From JARRQB01 sp965368585 (lineage in GTDB: Bacteria; Pseudomonadota; Gammaproteobacteria; Chromatiales; Chromatiaceae): DNA of 13,182 nt. The notes beneath the pieces are model-generated. The model saw only the letters and a list, made by a program, of their open reading frames with translations, had not been told where the DNA came from and did not search any database. The translations under genes were made by a program, and so were the position numbers. The DNA is taken from NCBI GenBank assembly GCA_965368585.1, contig CBDUNM010000143.1, positions 1 through 13,182 on the forward strand, in the 5' to 3' direction. Of this stretch, positions 1 to 5,979 are shown one piece after another (position 1 is the stretch's first letter; each line of letters opens with the position of its first letter).

Positions 1-1
1 C

Positions 2-664
2 AGCCTGTGGGTCAAGGTCTACCCGATCAACGCAGACGGCAGCGAGGTCGAACAATGCGGCAACGGCGCGCGCTGCTTCGCCCGCTTCGTGCGCGAGCAG
101 GGTTTGAGCGACGCCGACGAGATCGATGTCGGCACCGCGGCGGGCGCTATCCGCCTGTACGTCGAACCCGATCAGCGGGTCCGGGTGAACATGGGTACGC
201 CGGTGCTCGAACCCGACGCGATTCCCTTTGAAGCGCCCGCACGGGCGATCAGCTACGCCTTCGAGGTCAACGGCGCAGGCTTGACGATCGGCGCAGTTTC
301 GATGGGCAATCCGCACGCCGTCGTGCTGGTCGCCGACGTCGAGCGGGCGCCCGTTGCAACACTCGGTCCGCTTATCGAGGCGCATCCCCGTTTCCCGCAA
401 CGCGTCAACGCGGGGTTTCTGCAGATCGTCGACCGGCAACGGGTCAGGCTGCGGGTGTTTGAACGCGGCGTCGGTGAAACGCCCGCCTGTGGAACCGGCG
501 CCTGCGCCGCGGTTGTCTACGGTCGTCTGCTGGGCCGTCTCGACGAACGGGTCGAGGTGCATCTGCCTGGCGGGGCGCTTGTGGTAAGCTGGCACCAAGA
601 AAACGACCCCGTGTGGATGATTGGTCCGGCAACCCGGGTGTTCGAAGGGAGGATAACTCTGTGA
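2..664 (+). CDS. dapF: Diaminopimelate epimerase DapF, 5' end cut off by the window
   Basis: DapF interconverts LL- and meso-diaminopimelate in the cytoplasm, the step that supplies meso-DAP for peptidoglycan and lysine. The frame is open from base 2, giving 220 visible residues. Both catalytic cysteines are present: the first in EQCGNGARCF (window residue 19) and the second in GETPACGTGACA (window residue 163). Their spacing of 144 residues equals Cys73-Cys217 of the E. coli enzyme, so about 54 N-terminal residues lie off the left edge. Other family signatures are MGNPHAVV and the FERGVGET loop. The TGA stop at 662-664 overlaps the GTG start of the next gene, and dapF-DUF484-xerC is a common gammaproteobacterial order. 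Nothing looks broken. Identification is firm; only the start is missing. Confidence 0.97.
   Translation, partial: SLWVKVYPINADGSEVEQCGNGARCFARFVREQGLSDADEIDVGTAAGAIRLYVEPDQRVRVNMGTPVLEPDAIPFEAPARAISYAFEVNGAGLTIGAVSMGNPHAVVLVADVERAPVATLGPLIEAHPRFPQRVNAGFLQIVDRQRVRLRVFERGVGETPACGTGACAAVVYGRLLGRLDERVEVHLPGGALVVSWHQENDPVWMIGPATRVFEGRITL
647..652 (+). promoter_or_regulatory. Shine-Dalgarno GGGAGG that fixes the GTG start of the DUF484 gene
   Basis: GGGAGG lies inside the last codons of dapF, 8 bases before the GTG at 661. It is the best-placed ribosome site here and favours GTG 661 over the upstream in-frame ATG at 613 and the GTG at 667. Confidence 0.7.
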
Positions 665-1344
665 GCGTGCAGCCTGAAGATCGAACGCCCGAGGATCTCG
701 AGGCCGAACAGGTGGTCGAGTACCTGGTGGCCCACCCCTATTTGCTCAGCGAGTATCCCGCAGCGCTGGCCGCGCAGGAGCTTCCGCACGATACCGGGTC
801 GGCCGTTTCCCTGGTCGAGCGTCAGATTCGGATACTGCGCGAACAGGCTGACAAGTACCGTAGTCAGCTCGAAGAACTGGTGCATGTCGCCCGTGAAAAC
901 GAATCGCTTAACCGCCGCCTTCACCGCCTGACACTGGCACTGATCGACGCCAGGGCGTTCGAGGAGGTCGTCGACGTGCTGCAGGACGAACTGCGCGAGC
1001 AATTCCAGGCCGACGCGGTGGAACTGAAGTTGTTTTCCGCCGAGGACCTCAACGCTCACGCAACCGAAGCCGGACCGGCGCTGTTCAGGGACTTCATGAC
1101 CAAGGGGCGGCCGTCGTGCGGGCCGCTGGACGGCAAGAAGCTGGAATACCTGTTCGACTCGCAATCCGGCGACACCGGTTCGGCCGCGCTGATTCCGCTA
1201 CGCACGCGCAGCCTGGTGGGCGTGCTCGCGATCGGCAGCCGGGACCCCGAACGTTTCAATGCCGGAAAAGGCGTCGATTTTCTGGTGCGACTGAGCGAAG
1301 TGGTCAGCCATACCCTGCAAGCGGTATCCGTGCCCGGCAGTTGA
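661..1344 (+). CDS. DUF484 family protein (GAF-like, unknown role)
   Basis: This 227-residue cytoplasmic protein belongs to the DUF484 family, which commonly lies between dapF and xerC in gammaproteobacteria and has no settled function. What can be seen: an N-terminal helical part with the family-like stretch VVEYLVAHPYLL (about 18-29), a charged helix likely to form a coiled coil (about 50-90), and a GAF-like alpha/beta domain (about 97-215) with ALIPLRTRSLVGVLAIGS and RFNAGKGVDFL. GTG 661 is chosen as start because GGGAGG lies 8 bases before it and it forms a GTGA overlap with the dapF stop, which suggests translational coupling. The longer in-frame ATG at 613 would overlap dapF by about 50 bases and is unlikely. 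The stop shares one base with the xerC start (TGATG). Family assignment is confident; function is open. Confidence 0.92.
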   Translation: MSVQPEDRTPEDLEAEQVVEYLVAHPYLLSEYPAALAAQELPHDTGSAVSLVERQIRILREQADKYRSQLEELVHVARENESLNRRLHRLTLALIDARAFEEVVDVLQDELREQFQADAVELKLFSAEDLNAHATEAGPALFRDFMTKGRPSCGPLDGKKLEYLFDSQSGDTGSAALIPLRTRSLVGVLAIGSRDPERFNAGKGVDFLVRLSEVVSHTLQAVSVPGS

Positions 1345-2285
1345 TGGCGGCAGACCCCGACCCCGCAGCAACACGTCACCTGGATCCAACGCCGATCGAC
1401 CGGTTTCTGGCGCACCTGCGCAACGAGCGGCGGCTGTCGCCGCGCACCCTGGAGGCCTACGGCACCGACCTCGCCGATTTTTCGGCGTGGGCGAACTCGC
1501 AGCCGGTCGAAACCTGGCCCGCCATCACCGATCACCACATCCGCAGTTATGCCGCCACGCGACACCGCCAGGGGCTGTCGGCAAGGTCGTTGCAGAGACG
1601 GTTATCGGCGCTGCGCAGCTTCTACCGTTACCTGCTGCGCGAAGACCTGACCGAACACAATCCCGCGCAGGGCGTACGGGCGCCGAAAGTGCGGCGCAAA
1701 CTCCCAACCAGCCTCGAGCCCGATCAACTGAGCCATCTGCTCGATTTCGACAGCAGCGCGCCGCTGGACCGTCGCGATCACGCCATCATGGAGCTTCTTT
1801 ATTCATCGGGCCTGCGGCTGGCCGAGCTGGTTTCACTCGATATCGGCGACCTGGATATGCGCGACGCGATGATTCAGGTCACCGGCAAGGGCAACAAGAC
1901 CCGGCGCGTGCCGGTGGGCCGCTACGCGCTGGCCGCCTTGCAAGGCTGGCTGGACGTGCGCCGCGGCATGGCGGCTGCCGACGCAGCCGCGTTATTCGTC
2001 AGTCAGCGGGGTCAACGCCTGAGCCCGCGATCGGTGCAGGCGCGTCTACGCCGGCGTGCGATACAACAGGGTGCGCCGCAGCACGTGCATCCACACATGT
2101 TGCGCCACTCCTGCGCCAGTCACTTGCTGGAGTCATCGGGCGACCTGCGCGCCGTGCAGGAGCTGCTCGGGCATGCCGACATCAGCACCACGCAGATCTA
2201 CACCCACCTGGACTTTCAGCATTTGGCCGAGGTCTACGATCGGGCTCACCCCAGGGCCCGCAAGAAAAACACCGGCGACGACTGA
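1344..2285 (+). CDS. xerC: Tyrosine recombinase XerC (chromosome dimer resolution)
   Basis: XerC works with XerD at the dif site to resolve chromosome dimers before cell division. The 313-residue protein has the SAM-like DNA-binding N-terminal domain (about 15-100, including RLSPRTLEAYGTDL) and the catalytic domain (about 120-305). All active-site residues are visible: Arg158 (SSGLRLAEL), Lys182 (TGKGNK), His251 and Arg254 (HMLRHS), His277 (LLGHADISTT) and the nucleophile Tyr286 (IYTHLDF). Length matches the family (about 300). ATG 1344 overlaps the DUF484 stop as TGATG, so translation is probably coupled; no separate strong ribosome site is seen. XerC rather than XerD or a phage integrase is inferred from the dapF-DUF484-xerC context. 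A minus-strand gene ends 25 bases downstream, so the two units converge. Confidence 0.95.
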   Translation: MAADPDPAATRHLDPTPIDRFLAHLRNERRLSPRTLEAYGTDLADFSAWANSQPVETWPAITDHHIRSYAATRHRQGLSARSLQRRLSALRSFYRYLLREDLTEHNPAQGVRAPKVRRKLPTSLEPDQLSHLLDFDSSAPLDRRDHAIMELLYSSGLRLAELVSLDIGDLDMRDAMIQVTGKGNKTRRVPVGRYALAALQGWLDVRRGMAAADAAALFVSQRGQRLSPRSVQARLRRRAIQQGAPQHVHPHMLRHSCASHLLESSGDLRAVQELLGHADISTTQIYTHLDFQHLAEVYDRAHPRARKKNTGDD

Positions 2286-2309
2286 GACCGGACGCCGTCG
2301 CGCCCGCGA

Positions 2310-2672
2310 TCAGTTGCGGAAGCCGGACTCCGGGACAAAGAACGCCGGGTTCAAGCCACTCAGCGGTTCGCGCAACTGCTCGATTTCCTGCGCCGGCGCG
2401 TGCACCTCCAACCGCGTCGGATCGGCAATCTTCAGGGCCTGTTTCAGCAGCGCATCGACGTTTTCGAGATGGCCCAGTATCCCCTGTGCGTCGACGCAGC
2501 CCTCGCGGCAGTGTGCTTCGTGATCGTTGAAACTGAACGTATAGTGCAGGCATTCTGCTTCGCTGCGGGTTCGCTCCACCATCTTCTCCCCCAATGCCTC
2601 GAAGGCGTCGAGCTGACCGGCGTGTACCTGGAAGTAAGGCGCGAGCGTGCAACAGGTGTCTTTGGCCGATAT
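2310..2672 (-). CDS. Small ABM-fold (antibiotic biosynthesis monooxygenase-like) protein with apparent ATA start
   Basis: I read this as a 120-residue member of the dimeric alpha/beta-barrel (ABM-like) family, from recall of similar small proteins. Recognisable stretches are KDTCCTLAPYFQVH (strand 1), CLHYTFSF (about 41-48), HCREGCVDAQGILGHLENV (about 54-72) and LNPAFFVPESGF near the C-terminus. The family-like pattern begins upstream of every standard start: TTG is at 2594 (residue 27) and ATG at 2582 (residue 31). The codon where Met would be expected, before SAKDTCC, is ATA at 2670-2672, with AGGA 7 bases before it and no in-frame ATG or GTG further up. Either ATA initiates, or the start has mutated and a shortened or no protein is made. 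The five cysteines may matter for redox or metal binding. The substrate is unknown. The gene follows the intrinsic terminator of its minus-strand neighbour, so it probably has its own promoter, which I could not identify. Confidence 0.72.
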   Translation of the reverse strand: MSAKDTCCTLAPYFQVHAGQLDAFEALGEKMVERTRSEAECLHYTFSFNDHEAHCREGCVDAQGILGHLENVDALLKQALKIADPTRLEVHAPAQEIEQLREPLSGLNPAFFVPESGFRN

Positions 2673-2679
2673 GAATTCT

Positions 2680-2683
2680 TCCT
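2680..2683 (-). promoter_or_regulatory. Shine-Dalgarno AGGA ahead of the ATA codon
   Basis: On the minus strand AAAGGA is followed by 7 bases and then ATA at 2672. The spacing is ideal for initiation at that ATA and is the main local argument that translation begins there rather than at TTG 2594 or ATG 2582, before which I see no comparable site. Confidence 0.45.
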
Positions 2684-2752
2684 TTCTTGGGTTGCCGAGC
2701 TGGAAATCACCACGATGGATATTGGGAGAGCCGTGGCGCGATAACCAGGATG

Positions 2753-2782
2753 AAAAAAAAAGCCCCGCTGATTAGCGGGGCT
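2753..2782 (-). terminator. Rho-independent terminator of the Gly/Tyr-rich protein gene
   Basis: A perfect 9-base-pair stem (AGCCCCGCT, 2761-2769, with AGCGGGGCT, 2774-2782) closes a 4-base loop. Read on the minus strand it is followed directly by a run of nine T, the first being the complement of the last stem base. It lies 28 bases past the stop at 2811, so it ends that transcript. Confidence 0.93.
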
Positions 2783-2810
2783 GATGCGTTGCGACGGTTC
2801 GGAGTCGGTC

Positions 2811-3266
2811 TCAGTAGCCGGGATAGCCATAGCCGGGAGGTGCACCATAGCCGTAGCCCCCGCCCGGCGCCTGGGGATAACCGCCGTAGGGGCCCGCTCC
2901 GCCGGATGGTGCGCCGTAACCGGGCGGCATGCCGCCCGGACCTGCCGCGGGCGCACCGTAAGGGCCGGCGCTGTCGGTGCCGCCGTAGCCGGGGCCGTAG
3001 CCCTGACCGCCGTAGCCGGGGCCGTAGCCCTGACCGCCGTAGCCGGGGCCGTAACCCTGACCGCCATATCCCGGACCGGGTCCATAGCCGTAACCGCGAG
3101 GTGCATCGTAATAGCGGTCGTCGTTGTTATTGTTGCCTGTCCATCTATTCGGATTCATCCATTTGCCCGGGTTCATCATATCGCCGAAATTGACGGCGTA
3201 CGTCAGCGACGGCGTTGTCGCGGCCAACAAGCCGAACGCCAACAGACTGCGAAGTTTCGTTGTCAT
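2811..3266 (-). CDS. Secreted Gly/Tyr-rich repeat protein, sulfur-globule-protein-like
   Basis: The 151-residue protein starts with a signal peptide (Thr-Thr-Lys-Leu-Arg, then a hydrophobic stretch to about 19, probable cleavage after LTYA at 24), so it should be exported. The mature part has a short Asn/Trp-rich segment (MMNPGKWMNPNRW, 30-42), an Asn/Asp patch (45-53), then about 95 residues almost wholly Gly, Tyr, Pro, Gln and Ala, including tandem GYGPGYGGQ units (about 62-96). There is no enzyme motif. The composition and the NPxxWMNP segment recall sulfur-globule envelope proteins of purple and other sulfur bacteria, which coat periplasmic sulfur deposits; this is a resemblance from recall, not a proven match. 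ATG 3266 is chosen because AAGGGGG lies 5 bases before it; an upstream TTG at 3284 is less likely. It is monocistronic, ending at a strong terminator. It could instead be another structural envelope or matrix protein. Confidence 0.8.
   Translation of the reverse strand: MTTKLRSLLAFGLLAATTPSLTYAVNFGDMMNPGKWMNPNRWTGNNNNDDRYYDAPRGYGYGPGPGYGGQGYGPGYGGQGYGPGYGGQGYGPGYGGTDSAGPYGAPAAGPGGMPPGYGAPSGGAGPYGGYPQAPGGGYGYGAPPGYGYPGY
2980..3060. repeat. Three tandem 27-base repeats inside the Gly/Tyr-rich gene
   Basis: Units lie at 2980-3006, 3007-3033 and 3034-3060; the first two are identical and the third differs at one base. A degenerate fourth unit follows at 3061-3087. Each encodes nine residues of the GYGPGYGGQ type. 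Near-identity including synonymous positions points to recent duplication, so copy number may vary between strains. Confidence 0.92.
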
Positions 3267-3831
3267 TTCATCCCCCTTGTCCAAATTGATTTAGAGACTG
3301 CCACGGCGACAACCAGGGTCTCCCGCGTGCGGTTCTTGCAAAGGTCGAATGCCCTCGGATCGACCGTCATCGTGTCATCGGTCAGAGCCCGAGCTTAGCA
3401 CTATCGGACCGAACGACAAGCCATAAAAAACGACAATAGCGCTGACCCGCGCACACCCTTGGCGAGTACTGGGCTGACGACCCGTCAGGCGCCGCGGTCC
3501 GGCCCCGGCAGCGACAGGCTGTGTCACAACCCCGCGATGTAAGCGATAATCCGCAGGCGTTGTTCGGCAAGTCAACCCTGACGTTGGATAAGATTTTGCG
3601 TTGCGAGTGGCTAGAGTGCGTCACGCAAGTCCCCTCTCCCGGCGAGAAAAGGAACACGGACTTTTGCGACACCCTCCTGTAGTCGTTGTGCTACGGTCTC
3701 GGCGTGAAATCGATGCAACGTCAGGGTCGATATACTCGTCTGTATGCGGCGTAGCCGCATCGCACCGGTATCCGGTGTTGGCCCGCGCGAGATCTGGCGC
3801 TTCTTGGCGTCGTCAGCAGTGGAATAGTGGA
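3267..3831. other. Divergent intergenic region between the Gly/Tyr-rich gene and the CNNM gene
   Basis: This region holds the upstream sequences of two diverging genes and no convincing gene. Open frames within it have no recognisable protein character. Visible structure: an imperfect palindrome with arms GACCG and CGGTC at 3362-3383, a CTGACG/CGTCAG hairpin with a 3-base loop at 3474-3488, and two further hairpins at 3744-3777. A TATACT box at 3731-3736 could be a -10 for the plus-strand gene, but no good -35 is seen. On the minus strand TTGTCG (3414-3419) with TAAGCT 16 bases on is only a weak promoter candidate. Confidence 0.6.
3744..3777 (+). promoter_or_regulatory. Two back-to-back hairpins with 3-base loops in the leader of the CNNM gene
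   Basis: ATGCGGC (3744-3750) pairs with GCCGCAT (3754-3760) across the loop GTA. CACCGG (3763-3768) pairs with CCGGTG (3772-3777) across the loop TAT. Both stems are perfect. There is no T run, so they are not an intrinsic terminator. If TATACT at 3731-3736 is the -10, the transcript would start almost exactly at the first stem, giving a structured 5' end about 55 bases before the ATG at 3832. Function is not known; a palindromic protein-binding site is an alternative. Confidence 0.4.
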
Positions 3832-4959
3832 ATGTTTAGCCTACTGATCACCTTTTTTCTGATCGCGATCGTGGTGTCGTTTCTATGCTCGTTATGGGAG
3901 GCGGTGTTGCTGAGCATCACGCCGTCCTATGCGCAGATCAAGATTCAGGCCGGCGCGCCCATCGGCGTGCATCTGCAGTCGTTCAAGGATGACATCGATC
4001 GTCCACTGGCGGCGATTCTCACGCTCAACACCATCGCTCATACGATCGGCGCAATCGGCGTCGGCGACCAGGCGGGGAAGATCTGGGCCGACGCCAATCC
4101 GCTGATCACCGGAGCGGCCGTGCCGGTGCTGATGACGCTGGCCATTCTGATTTTGTCCGAGTTGATACCCAAGACGCTCGGCGCCAATGCCTGGGAAGAA
4201 TTGGCGCCCTTCACGGTCAAGTCGCTGCTGTTCATCATCACCGCCCTTGCGCCGCTGATCTGGCTCAGTCAGTTCATCACGCGCGCACTCAAAAAAGACA
4301 AGTCGAAAAGCGTCTTTTCACGTATGGACTTTCTGGCCATGGCCAAGATCGGCGCGGATCACGGTGTCTTCGAAGCACACGAATCGCATATCATCGGCAA
4401 CCTGCTGAGGTTCAATACCATTCAGGCCAAGGATGTCATGACGCCGCGTACCGTGATCGTTTCGGGACCCGAGTCGGCTACCATAAAGGGGTTTTTCGAG
4501 GCGCGAGGACCGCTGCACTTTTCCCGTATACCGATTTACGAAACGGATCATCCCGACAACGTCACCGGCTATATTCTCAAGGACGACCTGCTGGCGCAGT
4601 TGGTGGAATCGACCGGCGAAGCGCCGCTATCCACCCTCAGACGCGACATCATGGTGATAAAACAGTCCTTTCCGATCCCCGATCTGTTCAGTCGGTTTCT
4701 CGAGAAACGCGAACACATCGCACTGGTCGTAGACGACTTCGGCGGCGTGGCGGGCATCGTCACCATGGAGGACGTGATCGAAACCTTGTTGGGCATGGAA
4801 ATTATCGATGAATCCGACAAGGCGCAAGACATGCAGGTGCTCGCCAGAAAGATCTGGGAGCAACGGGCCCGGCGCGAGGGCCTCCTCGAAGAGGCAGCGA
4901 ACAACAAGCCGGACACGGCCGACCCGATCGATCGCGATACGGGCAATGACCTTGACTGA
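3832..4959 (+). CDS. CNNM-domain (DUF21) / CBS-pair membrane protein, CorC/TlyC-like without C-terminal domain
   Basis: This 375-residue inner-membrane protein belongs to the CNNM/CorB-CorC-like family, often annotated as hemolysin-related and linked to magnesium or other cation transport. The transmembrane CNNM part covers about 1-150, with hydrophobic segments near 3-28, 57-78, 93-113 and 128-148, and family motifs EAVLLSITPSYAQ, LNTIAHTIGAIGVG and LSELIPKTLG. Two CBS motifs follow: DVMTPRTVIV (about 201-210) through GYILKDDLL, and a second ending in DDFGGVAGIVTMEDVIETLLG (about 301-321). The CorC_HlyC domain found in longer relatives is absent; after the CBS pair only a charged tail of about 50 residues remains. 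ATG 3832 is the first Met directly before the hydrophobic start. The upstream extension to 3601 lacks protein character. The DUF2784 gene follows after 36 bases, probably in one transcript. Which ion is moved is not visible. Confidence 0.92.
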   Translation: MFSLLITFFLIAIVVSFLCSLWEAVLLSITPSYAQIKIQAGAPIGVHLQSFKDDIDRPLAAILTLNTIAHTIGAIGVGDQAGKIWADANPLITGAAVPVLMTLAILILSELIPKTLGANAWEELAPFTVKSLLFIITALAPLIWLSQFITRALKKDKSKSVFSRMDFLAMAKIGADHGVFEAHESHIIGNLLRFNTIQAKDVMTPRTVIVSGPESATIKGFFEARGPLHFSRIPIYETDHPDNVTGYILKDDLLAQLVESTGEAPLSTLRRDIMVIKQSFPIPDLFSRFLEKREHIALVVDDFGGVAGIVTMEDVIETLLGMEIIDESDKAQDMQVLARKIWEQRARREGLLEEAANNKPDTADPIDRDTGNDLD

Positions 4960-4995
4960 TAGGCGTGAAGTCGGCACGAGCGCCAGGCGGCAACC

Positions 4996-5418
4996 ATGGA
5001 CTCGGCCAGCGTTTTCCTGCTAGCCGCCGACGCCGTCCTGCTGCTGCACGTGCTGTTCGTTTTGTTCGTCGTGATCGCGCTGGCACTCATCTTCATCGGC
5101 AAGGTGCGCGCCTGGTCGTGGGTCCGCAACCGCTGGTTTAGAGTTATGCACCTGGGTGCTGTCGCGGTTGTTGTCCTGCAGTCGTGGTTCGGTGTCGTAT
5201 GCCCGCTGACGACGCTTGAAATGGCGTTACGCAGGCGGGCGGGCGACGCCGTGTACGCCGGTTCCTTCATCTCACACTGGCTGGAACAGGCGTTGTACTA
5301 TCGCGCACCGCCGTGGGTATTCGCCATTTGTTACACGGCATTCGGTGCGGCAGTCGCCGCCAGCTGGTTTTGGGTTCGTCCGCGGGGCTCAGCGAAGTTA
5401 CGCCAATCGTCAAACTAG
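4996..5418 (+). CDS. DUF2784 family integral membrane protein
   Basis: The 140-residue protein fits the DUF2784 family of small membrane proteins of unknown function. Predicted membrane segments are about 6-34, 49-70 and 107-127, perhaps with a weaker one around 90-102. Conserved-looking positions include His18 in LLLHVLFVLFVV, the RVMHLG stretch (49-54), the GVVCPLTTLE stretch (66-75), FISHWLEQALYY (91-102) and PPWVFAICYTAFG (105-117). ATG 4996 has AGGCGG 6 bases upstream. It begins 36 bases after the CNNM gene, so the two are likely cotranscribed, though I know of no functional link. No terminator hairpin with a T run is seen after the stop. The family call is confident; the role is unknown. 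Confidence 0.9.
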   Translation: MDSASVFLLAADAVLLLHVLFVLFVVIALALIFIGKVRAWSWVRNRWFRVMHLGAVAVVVLQSWFGVVCPLTTLEMALRRRAGDAVYAGSFISHWLEQALYYRAPPWVFAICYTAFGAAVAASWFWVRPRGSAKLRQSSN

Positions 5419-5685
5419 CGTGCAATTTGCTTGAGTATCCGGGATGATCGCGCCGGCCAGGCACGCTGGCGGTACCACCTGCACCAACCTAGAATCTTCA
5501 GTTAGACGGTCTCCAGCGTGCGCCTCACGTGGTATCCGGCAAGGCATGACGAGGCGGAATAGTGGACCCATTCCAACAAGTTACAACGCCGCCAGGCGCC
5601 GGCTGAGGTGCGCACTGGCGGTCGTAGCGACGTTCACCCAGTGAGTGAAACTGACCCAGGCGCGTTTTCATCGGTAAACCAATGA
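5419..5685. other. Non-coding stretch after the DUF2784 gene
   Basis: No credible gene is seen on either strand; the longest open frame (from 5444, 66 codons) has a composition unlike a protein. There are a few weak inverted repeats: AGCGTGC/GCACGCT at 5417-5423 and 5461-5467, and CCGCCAG/CTGGCGG at 5589-5595 and 5615-5621, the latter with a 19-base loop. It may include decayed sequence belonging to the MocR remnant just downstream, but I cannot recognise any in it. Confidence 0.5.
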
Positions 5686-5952
5686 CCTATACATTGCTCG
5701 AAGCGACTTACTGAGGATTACAGGATCGACAATCCGCGGGGCGGGTTTGCGCTGTGGATCGAAAAGCCGCGCCGCAACGCTCGCCTCGAACCGTTCAACC
5801 AGGCCCTCGAACAGGGCATCGGTATCACGCCCGGAATCCTGTTCTCGGCAACGCGGCGCTACCGCAACTTTATCCGGGTCAACTTCAGACACCCGTGGAA
5901 TGACCACCTGGAACAGGCAGCGATCAAGCTCGGGAGGTTGATACACGCCTGA
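5686..5952 (+). pseudogene. Remnant of a MocR-type (GntR / aminotransferase fold) regulator, C-terminal end only
   Basis: The plus-strand frame 5686-5952 has no ATG, GTG or TTG near its beginning, but it encodes the last part of the PLP-dependent aminotransferase-like domain of MocR/PdxR-type regulators. Family-like stretches are NPRGGFALWIEKP, FNQALEQGIGITPGILFSAT, RYRNFIRVNFRHPW and AAIKLGRLI just before the TGA at 5950. Intact MocR proteins are about 450-500 residues; only about 80 are left here, and the winged-helix domain and the PLP-lysine region are gone. The frame is closed upstream by TGA at 5683-5685. I found no upstream continuation in the other frames, so this is a deletion remnant rather than a single frameshift. 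It converges on oxyR, 27 bases away. The remnant itself is well conserved in sequence, suggesting a recent loss. Confidence 0.8.
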
Positions 5953-5979
5953 TCGGGCGCTGCGGGGGCGCGCAAACCG

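Noticed and set aside
2980..3087. CRISPR array at the tandem repeats
   Set aside because: The units are directly adjacent with no spacers and encode a Gly/Tyr peptide repeat.
3601..3831. Upstream extension of the CNNM gene to 3601 (77 more residues)
   Set aside because: The added residues are basic and lack protein-like pattern, and Met at 3832 directly precedes the first membrane segment.
5558..5568. GGAATAGTGGA shared with 3821-3831
   Set aside because: An 11-base match between two places is expected by chance in 13 kb, and no flanking similarity was found.
5668..5946. Minus-strand 92-residue open frame opposite the MocR remnant
   Set aside because: The plus strand carries clear MocR motifs over the same bases, so this is a shadow frame.
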